64,000 nucleotides of DNA from Berkiella sp964594635 (GCA_964594635.1 CAZQMV010000009.1:39114-103113), one strand, 5' to 3'. Shown: positions 28,101-36,886, counted from the first letter of the stretch. Notes: generated by a model not told the origin, from the sequence alone. Program-made: numbers and translations.

Positions 28101-28833
28101 GATCATCGGGTTGCCATTTTAACCACAATTTTAGATCAACATGCCCTTTCATCTCGGCAAACGGTAATTTAATAGGATGAATGGCGAGAACTTTTTCGAG
28201 TTCTTCTCCTACCCAATGCACATATCCTTTGATGGGTGCTTGACCTAGTATTCCTGTATCGATGCTGGCTTCAATTGTTGCACCTTTATATCCTGCAACT
28301 TTAGCAGAGGCACGCACTTTGATTTGTGTATCGATTTTTGCATTCACCGTGACGTTATCTAAGGCAATACGAGCATCTTGGCGATTCATTTCTACCGCAC
28401 TGTTAATGATATGCAAATGATCGATGGGAATATTTTTACCAGGGTTTTTGAGATCAACGTAAACATCCGGCAAATCAACGAGCCTAATACGATCGTTTTC
28501 GATATATTCAACTTTGAGGTTAACACCATCAATAACCATATCGGATAATTGTAAACGCCCTAACAATAAATGTTTTAAACTAAGGACTAATTTGAGTTTA
28601 TCAACATGAATCGTTTCAACCTTGACATCGGTTAATGTCATTGTTGGGTGAAATCCTTCCCAAGATATTGCCATCGATTGGGTGGTGGTGTCATAAGGTA
28701 ACTTTGATTTTAAGAGTGCATTAAATTCAGCCGGTGTTGGCGTATAAAGCGGCAATGCCAGACGTAACATCGACAGCACAACGGCTATGCCGATACAACT
28801 CCCGCCTATCCATTTATAAAGCCTTTTTGTCAC
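25120..28833 (-). CDS. yhdP: YhdP family AsmA-like envelope lipid-transport protein
   Basis: A 1237-aa protein of the YhdP/AsmA family, with an N-terminal transmembrane helix (about residues 9-30) and a long beta-rich periplasmic region. The C-terminal AsmA-like segment has IGRILSLLNLDNV followed by a GLSGEMVVMPDVTGSLP motif. In E. coli, YhdP bridges the periplasm and helps move phospholipids to the outer membrane. The start codon is GTG at 28833, overlapping the rng stop by 4 nt (GTGA). The length is close to the usual 1270 aa. Confidence 0.92.
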   Translation of the reverse strand: MTKRLYKWIGGSCIGIAVVLSMLRLALPLYTPTPAEFNALLKSKLPYDTTTQSMAISWEGFHPTMTLTDVKVETIHVDKLKLVLSLKHLLLGRLQLSDMVIDGVNLKVEYIENDRIRLVDLPDVYVDLKNPGKNIPIDHLHIINSAVEMNRQDARIALDNVTVNAKIDTQIKVRASAKVAGYKGATIEASIDTGILGQAPIKGYVHWVGEELEKVLAIHPIKLPFAEMKGHVDLKLWLKWQPDDLHITSNVGLTDFKITDDQKKIIYFEKLGGLFHLRHHNDHWRITAEQGYWDDTKGFAFALYNEDCQEGSCWQFKARHLPIKPFNDIAGLYDKTFLQYEAKGEVNYLNLSLDQAYKPVEIEMVFNDVGIFKPTEGGIAGMTGALVYLNNKGSLSLNSPRFNVHCPRLFSQVIPLSDVNAKLHWTNEGQSTHLMIDNVLAHLGTTPIEGTAVAHFSDGLKKLPAIETQWSVGSIQVVDALNLLPKVMDLDLLEWLNQAITAGEMKQTIFVMRGNLADFPFDKHEGIFEVTTQLVDSRLDYTPGWPALRSLDAELLFRNRALYISASHAFIDGGELLKAEAVIPDLLSPLPALQIDTKIKSTLENGLVVIQKSPLKETLGKELSVLTLHGPMDLSLGLDVPLSAESPDDVEVRGIIGLNDGIVRVPDWNIEIPHVNGEVSFTENSVNADKLAGYLLESPAEFRITTTPVTEGSELRITASGKMVADRLMNWAKASDFKKITGDTDYEAALLINSSANAKQVDLTVSSNLIGLSIDAPPPFTKEANESKQSECKIYFDPNNLTRMSFKYGDNMNFAYSVLRVDPHWRPLGAHIHIGENRLAKFREDGILLLDGDLTELDVEKWQQFAKLAGVGVSSEKPVLEPLIELKIDSLKFLGEDFTNAAIQAQWEGSLKHWNVNFDGPALKGHMILPQDESKDILIDLQKLKLTSNNQVSSFWENQEQTQKNQAVDVKINELNIDKKILTQVQARLVPSIRGYDFNDVKANIKDTAIELKGEWSYLVDKKVTAQGTVKTKNIGDALKALGKEGTLKGANGTVDFAVEWEGTPAKIDYPTLGGQAALSLHHGYVQGVNPGIGRILSLLNLDNVKRRLKLDFGDVTKSGFAFDELTAKFQFGKGKVSSNKIILNGPSAKIEAFGQADLITQGLSGEMVVMPDVTGSLPVAAAIAAGNPAIGAAVWVVDKMFGNKIQEINRFRYQILGSWQTPLVKEVPMINAPNKG

Positions 28834-30305
28834 ATTAACACCACGTCGAATAATTCTTGGGTATAAAGACTCTCGACCTGGAAGGTGATTGATTTGCCAA
28901 TCTCTAACTCAAGCTGAGCCACACTCGATGACTCTTCATCTAGCATTCGGTCAACCACTTCCTGAGAAGCTAATACCAAATAACTTTTAGCGTCATAAGC
29001 TCTTGCCGCACGGAGCACTTCTCGAAAAATTTCATTACAAACCGTTTCTGTTGTTTTAATCGTGCCTCTGCCAGCACAAACGGCGCAAGTTTCACATAAA
29101 ACATGTTCCAAGCTTTCACGCGTTCGTTTGCGTGTCATCTCAACCAACCCCAGAGATGAAACTTCGCTAATACTATTTTTGGTATGATCATGTGATAGCG
29201 CTTTTTCAAGTGCTCGTATGACTTGACGTTTATGCTCTTCATCCATCATATCGATAAAATCGATGATGATAATACCACCTAGGTTGCGAACCCTTAACTG
29301 CCTGGCAATGGAAGTCGCTGCCTCTAAATTGGTTTTAAAAATAGTTTCTTCTAAATTACGGCTACCAACAAAGGCCCCTGTGTTCACATCGATTGTGGTC
29401 ATGGCTTCTGTTTGATCAATGATCAAATGCCCACCCGATTTCAGTTGCACTTTGCGATGCAAAGATTTTTGAATTTCTTCTTCAATGCCATATAAGTCAA
29501 ATAAAGGACGCTCGCCATTATAAAATTCGACTTTACCCGTCATCGTCGGAACGAAATCATCAATAAAAGATTTAGCGCGATCAAAACAGGATAAGTCGTC
29601 TATGCGCACACGTTCTGTTTGAGTGGTAATGTAATCGCGTAAGGCGCGCAAAAATAAGGGTAAGTCTTCATGAATAATCATGCCGCTTTGAGCAGTTTTC
29701 ATTGTGCGTTGTATCGATTCCCACAATTTCGATAAATAGATCTGATTTGATCGAAGTTCTGGTTCAAGCGCCCCTTCGGCAGCAGTTCGGACAATATAAC
29801 CACCCTCAGCTCCTTCGGGAAGGATCTGTTCGATGTTCGTTTTGAGCCGCTCACGCTCAACTTCATCTTCAATCCGTTGTGAAACACCAATGTGATTCAT
29901 TTCAGGCATAAAGACTAAATAACGCGAAGGTAAAGAAATGCGCGTGGTTAATCTTGCGCCTTTGGTGCCAATAGGATCTTTAATCACTTGAACAGCGATA
30001 GCTTGGCCTTCACGCAGCAACTCGGTGATGGATCCTTCTGTGGTATGCATTTCGGCAGGCTGAAGGTATTCTTCGTTTTCAGAAACCATATCAGAAGCGT
30101 GCAAAAAAGCAGCGCGTTCAAGTCCCATTTCAACGAAGGCCGCTTGCATACCAGGTAAAACCCGTGCAACCGTTCCCATATAAATATTGCCAACCAAACC
30201 TCTTCTGTTAGTTCGCTCAACTAATATTTCCTGCAATACACCGTTCTCAACGATGGCGACCCGTGTTTCGCGAGGGCTAACATTGATGAGAATTTCTTCA
30301 GACAC
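28830..30305 (-). CDS. rng: ribonuclease G
   Basis: A 491-aa RNase E/G family endoribonuclease, the length of RNase G rather than RNase E. An S1 domain (GNIYMGTVARVLPGMQAAFV) lies at the N-terminus. The catalytic aspartates are in TTIDVNTGAFVG and IIIIDFIDMM, and the C-terminal CxxC (CETCAVCAGRG) is the zinc-link-like motif. RNase G matures the 5' end of 16S rRNA and degrades some mRNAs. It is in the conserved order mreD-rng-yhdP, although the maf gene often found between mreD and rng is absent. Confidence 0.95.
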   Translation of the reverse strand: MSEEILINVSPRETRVAIVENGVLQEILVERTNRRGLVGNIYMGTVARVLPGMQAAFVEMGLERAAFLHASDMVSENEEYLQPAEMHTTEGSITELLREGQAIAVQVIKDPIGTKGARLTTRISLPSRYLVFMPEMNHIGVSQRIEDEVERERLKTNIEQILPEGAEGGYIVRTAAEGALEPELRSNQIYLSKLWESIQRTMKTAQSGMIIHEDLPLFLRALRDYITTQTERVRIDDLSCFDRAKSFIDDFVPTMTGKVEFYNGERPLFDLYGIEEEIQKSLHRKVQLKSGGHLIIDQTEAMTTIDVNTGAFVGSRNLEETIFKTNLEAATSIARQLRVRNLGGIIIIDFIDMMDEEHKRQVIRALEKALSHDHTKNSISEVSSLGLVEMTRKRTRESLEHVLCETCAVCAGRGTIKTTETVCNEIFREVLRAARAYDAKSYLVLASQEVVDRMLDEESSSVAQLELEIGKSITFQVESLYTQELFDVVLM

Positions 30306-30365
30306 AGCACACTCCCACTTGATATTTTTTTATCATTATACGGGAGAAGTATGATTTTAGGGGAA

Positions 30366-30475
30366 TTAAATCTCCCCGCGCTGCGCGCTACCCCTCTTTA
30401 CAAAGAGGGGTAAGACGAGCAAAAGCCCACTTTTGTAAAGGGGGCGGCGAGCGAAGCGAGCGGGGGATTTAGCGT
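30366..30475 (-). repeat. GC-rich intergenic palindromic repeat (copy 2)
   Basis: This element lies between mreD and rng. On the minus strand it opens AAATCCCCCGC, passes CCCCCTTTACAAAAGTGGGC and ends with a hairpin of TACCCCTCTTT and AAAGAGGGGTA. The first two blocks match 609-676. It is probably transcribed within the mre-rng message and would form strong stem-loops there. Confidence 0.65.
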
Positions 30476-30981
30476 TAAATTCTTCGAGTAGATACCGCTG
30501 GAACCATAAGGATCTGGCTCAATACATGCAAAAACATGAAAAACACTGGCCAAATCAAGCAACTGGTAATTGAACCCATCCAATAGTAGAGGGTTTGGGG
30601 ATTTTGGCCATCGAGTGCATGGAACCAGAGATTTAAAATTTGCGCTAAGCACACAAGCCAGAATACTTTACCCATTTGTTGCCAATAAGGGCGTTGCAAA
30701 AACTTGGGGCGCAATAAAGAAGTTAAATAGCTAACAAGAGCAAAAATCAGTGCTTGCTCGCCTAAATGTGTGCCTAATAAGGCATCGAGTAATAATCCCA
30801 TAAACCAGGCAATGATAGGATTAAATAATTGGGGTTGACTAAGCTGACAGTAAATAACAAACATCAAAAGCCACAAGGGGCGGTACCATTCTACAGCGGC
30901 AATCAGGGGCAATGAGGTCAACACACCACACAAATAGAAACCCACGATGAGAAACAGCCAAAATTTCAAAATGCGTCCCAT
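30475..30981 (-). CDS. mreD: rod shape-determining protein MreD
   Basis: A 168-aa polytopic membrane protein with about five hydrophobic segments, matching MreD in size and position. MreD works with MreC and MreB in the elongasome that directs lateral cell-wall synthesis. It starts directly after mreC (the two genes abut at 30981/30982). Sequence identity within MreD is always low, so the order mreB-mreC-mreD is the main evidence. Its last codons run to the edge of the intergenic repeat. Confidence 0.88.
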   Translation of the reverse strand: MGRILKFWLFLIVGFYLCGVLTSLPLIAAVEWYRPLWLLMFVIYCQLSQPQLFNPIIAWFMGLLLDALLGTHLGEQALIFALVSYLTSLLRPKFLQRPYWQQMGKVFWLVCLAQILNLWFHALDGQNPQTLYYWMGSITSCLIWPVFFMFLHVLSQILMVPAVSTRRI

Positions 30982-32058
30982 CTATTCTTCCTCACTATCA
31001 TATTCAGGACCCGGTTCTTGATCGGGATTGAATGCCGCTATTTCTTTAGCCGGTGCAAAAGCAACCGCTTCAGGCTGAATATGAGTTTTAGCAGCGTCTT
31101 GGGGAGTCGACATCTTATAGGGCATTGGCAAAGTCGACGTTTTGGGTAAGGTTTCAACCGCAGCGACGGTTTCTGTTTTTACAGCTTCTTCTGGCGCTTT
31201 TAATGCAACTGCTACTGTCGAATCAGATGATGGCACATAATCTCGTTTCACAAACAGCACATGTCGCAACTGTCCTAACTTGGCACTCGGACGAACGCCA
31301 ATTAACGTAAACCGCGTACTCGGATCATGCTGGATGGAAGTAATCACCCCCACCGGAAACCCAGCTGGGAATTTGCCACCTAAGCCAGATGTCACTAATT
31401 TATCACCCTCAACAAAATCGGCTGTTCGGGGAACGTAATTTAAGCGTAATTCGGAGCCAAATCCGCTACCGGTGGCAATCGCTCTTTCACCACTTCGAAC
31501 CGATTGCACAGGAACCGCAAATCCCTTGTCGGTGAGTAATAAAATACGCGAAGTTTTATCATTCAGCGCTAATACAACGCCGACTAAACCCTGTGCATCA
31601 ATAACAGGTTGCCCCATTTCAATGGCATCTTGTTTACCTTTATTCAACACAATCTGTTGGCTGAAAGGATCGGCATCGACATGGATCAATCTCGCTTCAG
31701 AGAAAGAATCTTTTTCTTTTCCAACGGTTTGCAATAATTTTCGCAATTCCTGATTTTCAGCTTCTAGCGCTTGTAGCTTTTGAACCTGGGCTTGGAGATG
31801 AATGTGTTCTTGTTGTAAGTTGCCATTTTCAGCCAATAAATTTAATCGTTCGCTAAAGAAGAGCTGAGATTGCTCAATCGCACGCACGGGTAAATCGACT
31901 GTATATTGAATGGGCCAGACAACACGCACCAGGAATTGTTCAACGGTTGATAAGCTGTTATGCCAACGGTTCGCTGCCACTAACATGACAAGAGAAGCTA
32001 TGAGGGGTGTTACCAAGTACCACCCGCTCGGACGCGTTTGTTTAAATGTTAGTTGAAT
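30982..32058 (-). CDS. mreC: rod shape-determining protein MreC, probably using an AUU start codon
   Basis: MreC is a bitopic inner-membrane protein with a periplasmic coiled coil and beta domain. The transmembrane helix (VTPLIASLVMLVAANRW) is followed by a coiled coil (ENGNLQQEHIHLQAQVQKLQ) and the conserved RVRLGDxV-like region. The first conventional start is TTG at 32016, which leaves almost no residues before the membrane helix. The frame stays open upstream and encodes IQLTFKQTRPSGWYLVTPL, a normal cytoplasmic N-terminus. A good AGGGAGAG ribosome site at 32065-32072 is spaced for ATT codons at 32058 or 32061. Only these rare AUU codons fit, so the start is probably non-canonical. A Pro/Ala/Glu-rich tail follows the conserved domain. 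Confidence 0.9.
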   Translation of the reverse strand: MQLTFKQTRPSGWYLVTPLIASLVMLVAANRWHNSLSTVEQFLVRVVWPIQYTVDLPVRAIEQSQLFFSERLNLLAENGNLQQEHIHLQAQVQKLQALEAENQELRKLLQTVGKEKDSFSEARLIHVDADPFSQQIVLNKGKQDAIEMGQPVIDAQGLVGVVLALNDKTSRILLLTDKGFAVPVQSVRSGERAIATGSGFGSELRLNYVPRTADFVEGDKLVTSGLGGKFPAGFPVGVITSIQHDPSTRFTLIGVRPSAKLGQLRHVLFVKRDYVPSSDSTVAVALKAPEEAVKTETVAAVETLPKTSTLPMPYKMSTPQDAAKTHIQPEAVAFAPAKEIAAFNPDQEPGPEYDSEEE

Positions 32059-32077
32059 AATCTTCTCTCCCTGAGAA

Positions 32078-33124
32078 TTATTCGGTTGTTAACAAGCCGA
32101 CACGTTTGTCGTCTTGCATTTCAAGCGCTTTACCGCCCCCACGAGCAACGCAGGTTAACGGATCTTCAGCAACCGCAACCGGTAGTCCAATTTCTTCCAT
32201 GAGTAAGCGATCGAGGTGCTTCAATAAAGCCCCGCCGCCAGTTAAAACTAAGCCACGTTCAGCGATATCACCTGATAATTCCGGTGGTGCTTGTTCTAAA
32301 GCAACGCGAACGGCTCCAACAACCGCAGATAACGGTTCTTGAAGGGCTTCTAAAATTTCATTGCTGTTTAAGGTAAAGCCCCTTGGCACGCCTTCAGCGA
32401 CATTTCGGCCACGCACTTCAATTTCCAGCACTTCACTTGCAGGGTAAGCGGTACCAATTTCTTGCTTAATGCGCTCAGCGGTTGTTTCACCGATGAGGCA
32501 ACCATAATTACGACGTACATAGTTAATAATGGCTTCGTCAAAACGATCGCCACCAATACGAACGGAAGCAGAATATACAATACCATTTAAGGAAATGATG
32601 GCCACTTCAGTAGTACCACCACCGATATCCACGACCATAGAGCCTGTCGCCTCGTGAACGGGCAAACCTGCACCTAATGCGGCAGCCATGGGTTCTTCGA
32701 TTAAATAGACTTCTCTTGCACCTGCACCAAGCGCCGATTCACGGATCGCACGTCTTTCCACTTGGGTAGAACCACAAGGGACACAAACCAAAACGCGTGG
32801 TGAAGGTCGTAATAAACGTGAGGGAAGAATTTTATGAATAAAATGTTGTAACATGACTTCGGTCATATGGAAGTCAGCAATGACACCTTCTTTCAATGGG
32901 CGAACGGCTGTCATATTTTCAGGGGTACGACCCAGCATACGCTTAGCGTCAATGCCTACTGCCGCTACTTGCTTTTGAGCGTTTGGTCCACGCTCTTGGC
33001 GGATAGCAACCACTGAAGGTTCATTTAAGACAATCCCTTGGCCTCTAACATAGATGAGGGTATTCGCTGTTCCGAGATCGATAGAGATATCACTTGAGAA
33101 AAGACCACGAATTGATTTAAGCAT
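32078..33124 (-). CDS. mreB: rod shape-determining protein MreB
   Basis: A 348-aa actin-like cytoskeletal ATPase. The N-terminus has SSDISIDLGTANTLIYV (phosphate 1), with GSMVVDIGGGTTEVAII (phosphate 2) and GLVLTGGGALLKHLD (adenosine) further on. MreB filaments position cell-wall synthesis and give rod shape. It is the first gene of mreBCD-rng-yhdP-nitrilase-tldD-pmbA and is divergent from gatC with 157 bp between, which should hold both promoters. Having mreB and gatCAB adjacent is a known gammaproteobacterial arrangement. Confidence 0.97.
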   Translation of the reverse strand: MLKSIRGLFSSDISIDLGTANTLIYVRGQGIVLNEPSVVAIRQERGPNAQKQVAAVGIDAKRMLGRTPENMTAVRPLKEGVIADFHMTEVMLQHFIHKILPSRLLRPSPRVLVCVPCGSTQVERRAIRESALGAGAREVYLIEEPMAAALGAGLPVHEATGSMVVDIGGGTTEVAIISLNGIVYSASVRIGGDRFDEAIINYVRRNYGCLIGETTAERIKQEIGTAYPASEVLEIEVRGRNVAEGVPRGFTLNSNEILEALQEPLSAVVGAVRVALEQAPPELSGDIAERGLVLTGGGALLKHLDRLLMEEIGLPVAVAEDPLTCVARGGGKALEMQDDKRVGLLTTE

Positions 33125-33281
33125 CGGTTTTGTTCCTAGCAGCCACTAACATTAGTTATAACAACGTATATCACTCTGAGCAAGGTGCTGGTTTGGGTAA
33201 CGCTATGGTATATTAGCGGCCTTGCCTAATTTAACTTATTAGTAGTTTGACTTAATATTCACTCAGAATAAGGGAGTCATT

Positions 33282-33578
33282 ATGCCTTTAGAACGCCACG
33301 AAGTCGAAAAAATTGCTCACTTGGCCCGTCTTACCTTGGATGAAGCCCAAATTCCGTTTTATGCCAGTAATATTTCAAAAATATTAGATTTAGTTGCTCA
33401 TATTAACGAAGCACAGACCGACAATATCACACCCATGGCGCATCCTTTGGAAGAATTAACCCAACGCATGCGCAAAGATGAAGTCACTGAAGTCGATGAA
33501 CGAGAACGGTTTCTCGCCATTGCTCCTGCCACTGAGGCAGGTCTTTATCTCGTGCCCAAAGTTATTGATTCCGAATAA
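33282..33578 (+). CDS. gatC: aspartyl/glutamyl-tRNA amidotransferase subunit C
   Basis: A 98-aa GatC, the small stabilising subunit of the GatCAB amidotransferase, which converts misacylated Glu-tRNA-Gln or Asp-tRNA-Asn to the correct amide form. The N-terminal VEKIAHLARLTL and central MAHPLEELTQRMRKDEV segments are family signatures. AAGGGAG lies upstream of the start. First gene of gatCAB. A tRNA-Gln gene is present at 48.8 kb; whether a GlnRS exists is not visible here. Confidence 0.95.
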   Translation: MPLERHEVEKIAHLARLTLDEAQIPFYASNISKILDLVAHINEAQTDNITPMAHPLEELTQRMRKDEVTEVDERERFLAIAPATEAGLYLVPKVIDSE

Positions 33579-33593
33579 TCACAGGTAGGATGT

Positions 33594-35048
33594 ATGCATA
33601 ATCTCACTTTAGCAAAGCTAAGCGAAGAACTTACCAAGAAGTCTTTTTCAAGTGTTGAACTGACTCAACATTTTTTACAACGTATTAAACAGTACGACAA
33701 AACGTTAAACAGTTTTATTACAGTCACCGAACAAAAGGCTTTAGAGCAGGCACGCGCTGCCGACGACTTAAGAGCCTCGGGCAAAGCCGGTCGTTTAACG
33801 GGTATCCCCATTGCACAAAAAGACATTTTTTGTACCCAAGGCATTAAAACGACCTGTGGTTCCAAAATGTTGGATAATTTTATTGCTCCTTATACAGCTA
33901 CCGTGGTTAATAAAATGGAAACTGCCGGTTGCGTCATGCTTGGCAAAACCAACATGGACGAGTTTGCGATGGGCTCTTCTAATGAAACCAGTTTTTACGG
34001 CCCGGTGCGTAATCCATGGAATATTGAAACGGTTCCAGGGGGATCATCAGGCGGCTCCTCGGCAGCTGTGGCAGCACGTCTTGCACCCGGCTCAACCGGT
34101 ACCGATACCGGTGGCTCTATTCGTCAACCTGCAGCACTTTGCGGAATTAGCGGCTTAAAGCCTACCTATGGTCGCATTTCACGCTATGGCATGATTGCGT
34201 TCGCCTCCAGCCTTGATCAAGCCGGCCCTTTTGCACAAACGGCTGAAGATCTCGCCATATTATTAAATAGCATGGCAGGTTTTGATCCGCGCGATTCAAC
34301 CTGTGTTGATTTGCCAGTCCCTGATTACACTGCAACTCTCAATGACTCTTTAAAAGGCAAAACCATTGGTTTACCTAAAGAATATTTTGAGCAAGGCTTA
34401 GATAAATCGGTTGAAGCACGCGTTGAAGATGCCATTAAAGTCTTTGAAAAAATGGGCGCAAAGATTGTTTCGGTTTCGTTACCTTCCAGTCCATTATCCG
34501 TTGCCGTGTATTATGTGGTTGCGTCGGCTGAATGTTCTTCGAACCTATCACGATTTGATGGGGTGCGTTACGGTTATCGTTGTGAAAACCCGAAAGATCT
34601 AGAAGATCTTTATAAACGCTCACGAGGTGAAGGATTTGGTGATGAAGTTAAACGCCGTATCATGGTTGGCACCTATGCCCTGTCTTCTGGCTATTACGAT
34701 GCTTATTATCTAAAAGCTCAAAAGGTTCGCAAATTAATTAGCAATGATTTTAAGAAGGCATTTACGCAAGCGGATTTTCTGCTTGGCCCAACTTCTCCTA
34801 CGCCCGCTTTTAAGATTGGCGAAAAAATGTCTGATCCTGTCAGCATGTATCTTTCTGATATTTATACCATTGCAACCAACTTAGCTGGTTTGCCAGGGTT
34901 GAGTATTCCTTGTGGCTTTGTCAATGATTTACCTGTGGGTATTCAATTGATGGGTAAACAGTTTGATGAAAGTACGCTACTGAATGCGGCGCATCTTTAC
35001 CAACAAGAAACGAATTGGCATCAACTCGCACCCAAAGATTTCGCTTAA
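33594..35048 (+). CDS. gatA: glutamyl-tRNA(Gln)/aspartyl-tRNA(Asn) amidotransferase subunit A
   Basis: A 484-aa amidase-signature enzyme that releases ammonia from glutamine for GatB. The Ser-cisSer-Lys machinery is visible: the lysine in IPIAQKDIF and the serines in PGGSSGGSSAAV and GTDTGGSIRQPAA. Start at ATG 33594 with AGG(A/T) upstream, 15 nt after gatC. Full length compared with the family. Confidence 0.97.
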   Translation: MHNLTLAKLSEELTKKSFSSVELTQHFLQRIKQYDKTLNSFITVTEQKALEQARAADDLRASGKAGRLTGIPIAQKDIFCTQGIKTTCGSKMLDNFIAPYTATVVNKMETAGCVMLGKTNMDEFAMGSSNETSFYGPVRNPWNIETVPGGSSGGSSAAVAARLAPGSTGTDTGGSIRQPAALCGISGLKPTYGRISRYGMIAFASSLDQAGPFAQTAEDLAILLNSMAGFDPRDSTCVDLPVPDYTATLNDSLKGKTIGLPKEYFEQGLDKSVEARVEDAIKVFEKMGAKIVSVSLPSSPLSVAVYYVVASAECSSNLSRFDGVRYGYRCENPKDLEDLYKRSRGEGFGDEVKRRIMVGTYALSSGYYDAYYLKAQKVRKLISNDFKKAFTQADFLLGPTSPTPAFKIGEKMSDPVSMYLSDIYTIATNLAGLPGLSIPCGFVNDLPVGIQLMGKQFDESTLLNAAHLYQQETNWHQLAPKDFA

Positions 35049-35067
35049 GGTGCAAAGGAGATAAAAC

Positions 35068-36501
35068 ATGCAATGGGAAGTCGTTATTGGACTTGAAGTC
35101 CATGCCCAACTGAAAACCAAGTCTAAAATATTTTCAGGTGCTGCCACCGCTTATGGTGCAGCGCCCAATACCCAAGCTTGTGCCATTGATTTAGGCATGC
35201 CTGGTGTATTACCGGTTTTAAATGAAGAAGCCGTGCGTATGGCTGTGCGATTTGGTTTAGCGACCAATTGCCAAATTGCAAAGCGCTCGGTGTTTGCGCG
35301 CAAAAATTATTTTTACCCTGATTTACCTAAAGGCTACCAAATTAGCCAATATGAGCTACCCATTGTGCATCAAGGTCACTTAGACATTGAAATTGATGGC
35401 CAAACTAAACGTATTGGGATCACACGCGCGCATCTGGAAGAAGATGCGGGTAAATCATTACATGAAGAATTTCATCATGAGTCCGGTATTGATTTAAATC
35501 GTGCTGGCACGCCATTGTTAGAAATCGTTTCAGAACCTGATTTACGCTCTGCTGAAGAAGCCGTTGCTTATTTAAAGATCTTGCATGCCCTTGTTGTGCA
35601 ATTAGATATTTGCGATGGCAACATGCAAGAAGGCTCTTTTAGGTGCGATGCCAACGTTTCGATTCGTCCCAAGGGTCAAAAAGAATTTGGCACACGCACA
35701 GAAACCAAAAATATCAACTCGTTCCGTTATGTAGAACAAGCCATCAACTGTGAAATCGAGCGCCAAATTGGCGTATTAGAAGGCGGCGGCTCTATTAGAC
35801 AAACGACCTTGTTGTTTGATCCTGTGAAACAACAAAGCCGCGTGATGCGTGATAAAGAAGAAGCGAACGATTACCGCTACTTCCCCGATCCTGATTTGTT
35901 ACCTGTGCAAATTGACGATCAATACATTGAGAATGTTAAAAAAGATCTGCCAGAGTTGCCACAAGAGCGACGTCAACGCTTTATGGAAGAATACAAGCTC
36001 AATAACTACGATGCGAGCGTGTTAACTGCCGATCGCGATATTGCGCACTACTTTGAATCGGTTGTAGATAGCATTGGTAAAAAAGATCCCAAACTGGTTG
36101 CTAACTGGGTGATGGGTGATTTATCTGCCTCTTTAAACAAAGCCGACTTAACAATGAGCGAAAGCCCTGTGTCGGCTGCTGATTTAGGTCAGTTATTGAT
36201 GCGCATTTTGGATAATACGATTTCAGGCAAGATTGCTAAAACCGTATTTGAAGCGATGTGGGCACAGGAAGGCACTCCTGACAGCATTATCGAAAAGAAA
36301 GGACTAAAACAAGTAACTGATACCGGTGCCATTGAAAAAATCATCGATGAAGTCATTGCTAACAATGCTGCTCAAGCTGAGCAATATCGCCAAGGTAATG
36401 AGCGTGTATTTGGTTTCTTTGTTGGACAGGTCATGAAACTTAGCCAAGGAAAAGCGAATCCTGCGCAAGTGAATGAGTTATTGAAGAAGAAATTGTCTTA
36501 A
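35068..36501 (+). CDS. gatB: aspartyl/glutamyl-tRNA amidotransferase subunit B
   Basis: A 477-aa GatB, the subunit that binds and activates the misacylated tRNA. Signatures are WEVVIGLEVHAQLKT at the N-terminus, CDANVSIRP, GTRTETKNINSF and DYRYFPDPDL, with the C-terminal YqeY-like helical domain. AAAGGAG is the ribosome site, 19 nt after gatA. It ends the gatCAB operon and is followed by a strong stem-loop. Confidence 0.97.
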   Translation: MQWEVVIGLEVHAQLKTKSKIFSGAATAYGAAPNTQACAIDLGMPGVLPVLNEEAVRMAVRFGLATNCQIAKRSVFARKNYFYPDLPKGYQISQYELPIVHQGHLDIEIDGQTKRIGITRAHLEEDAGKSLHEEFHHESGIDLNRAGTPLLEIVSEPDLRSAEEAVAYLKILHALVVQLDICDGNMQEGSFRCDANVSIRPKGQKEFGTRTETKNINSFRYVEQAINCEIERQIGVLEGGGSIRQTTLLFDPVKQQSRVMRDKEEANDYRYFPDPDLLPVQIDDQYIENVKKDLPELPQERRQRFMEEYKLNNYDASVLTADRDIAHYFESVVDSIGKKDPKLVANWVMGDLSASLNKADLTMSESPVSAADLGQLLMRILDNTISGKIAKTVFEAMWAQEGTPDSIIEKKGLKQVTDTGAIEKIIDEVIANNAAQAEQYRQGNERVFGFFVGQVMKLSQGKANPAQVNELLKKKLS

Positions 36502-36510
36502 TTTTTAGAT

Positions 36511-36604
36511 GTAGGGGACGGCCACTGTGCGGTCTCATATAGGGCCGACGCAGCCTGCCTTGTCGTAGCCTTAGCGAAGACAGGAGGTCGGCCCCTACTT
36601 TTTG
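36511..36604 (+). terminator. long GC-rich stem-loop between convergent genes (likely bidirectional terminator)
   Basis: GTAGGGG-CGGCC at 36511 pairs with GGTCGGCCCCTAC ending at 36598, followed by a T run. An inner AGGGCCGAC also pairs with GTCGGCCC. It sits between gatB and the convergent peptide gene. The style is that of dispersed palindromic elements. Confidence 0.65.
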
Positions 36605-36613
36605 TCTTAAGTA

Positions 36614-36886
36614 TTAAACTAAAGCGTCATGAACAACAAACGCAAGTTCAAGGCCCAGTTTAGTCGCAACAGGTAGCGCAATAATTGCAGCATATGCACC
36701 AACAATCACACCGCCAATGCCATAAGCTAAGCCCATACCAACCGTTGCTGCTGATGCAATCTCATAACCCAAAAAAGGAGCTGCGATCAAACTGCTTTCA
36801 ACCATTGTTTCACGTAGCCCAGTGCGAAATGTGTTGTCGTTGCCGCCTGCTACCAATGCATTCTCAAACTGTGTTAGTTCTCTCAT
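36614..36886 (-). CDS. double-glycine-leader small protein, class II microcin/bacteriocin-like (second of pair)
   Basis: A 90-aa protein starting at 36886, with AAGG eight bases upstream. The N-terminus MRELTQFENALVAGG is a double-glycine leader; compare the microcin V leader MRTLTLNELDSVSGG. Cleavage after Gly15 would give a 75-residue peptide rich in Gly, Ala and Val, with a long hydrophobic helix containing GxxxG motifs (YGIGGVIVGAY). Such leaders are cut by peptidase-C39 ABC transporters. An open frame extends upstream to 36982, but the leader and ribosome site fix the start here. It is next to a second gene of the same type, suggesting a two-peptide bacteriocin. No transporter or immunity gene is in the window. 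Confidence 0.7.
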   Translation of the reverse strand: MRELTQFENALVAGGNDNTFRTGLRETMVESSLIAAPFLGYEIASAATVGMGLAYGIGGVIVGAYAAIIALPVATKLGLELAFVVHDALV

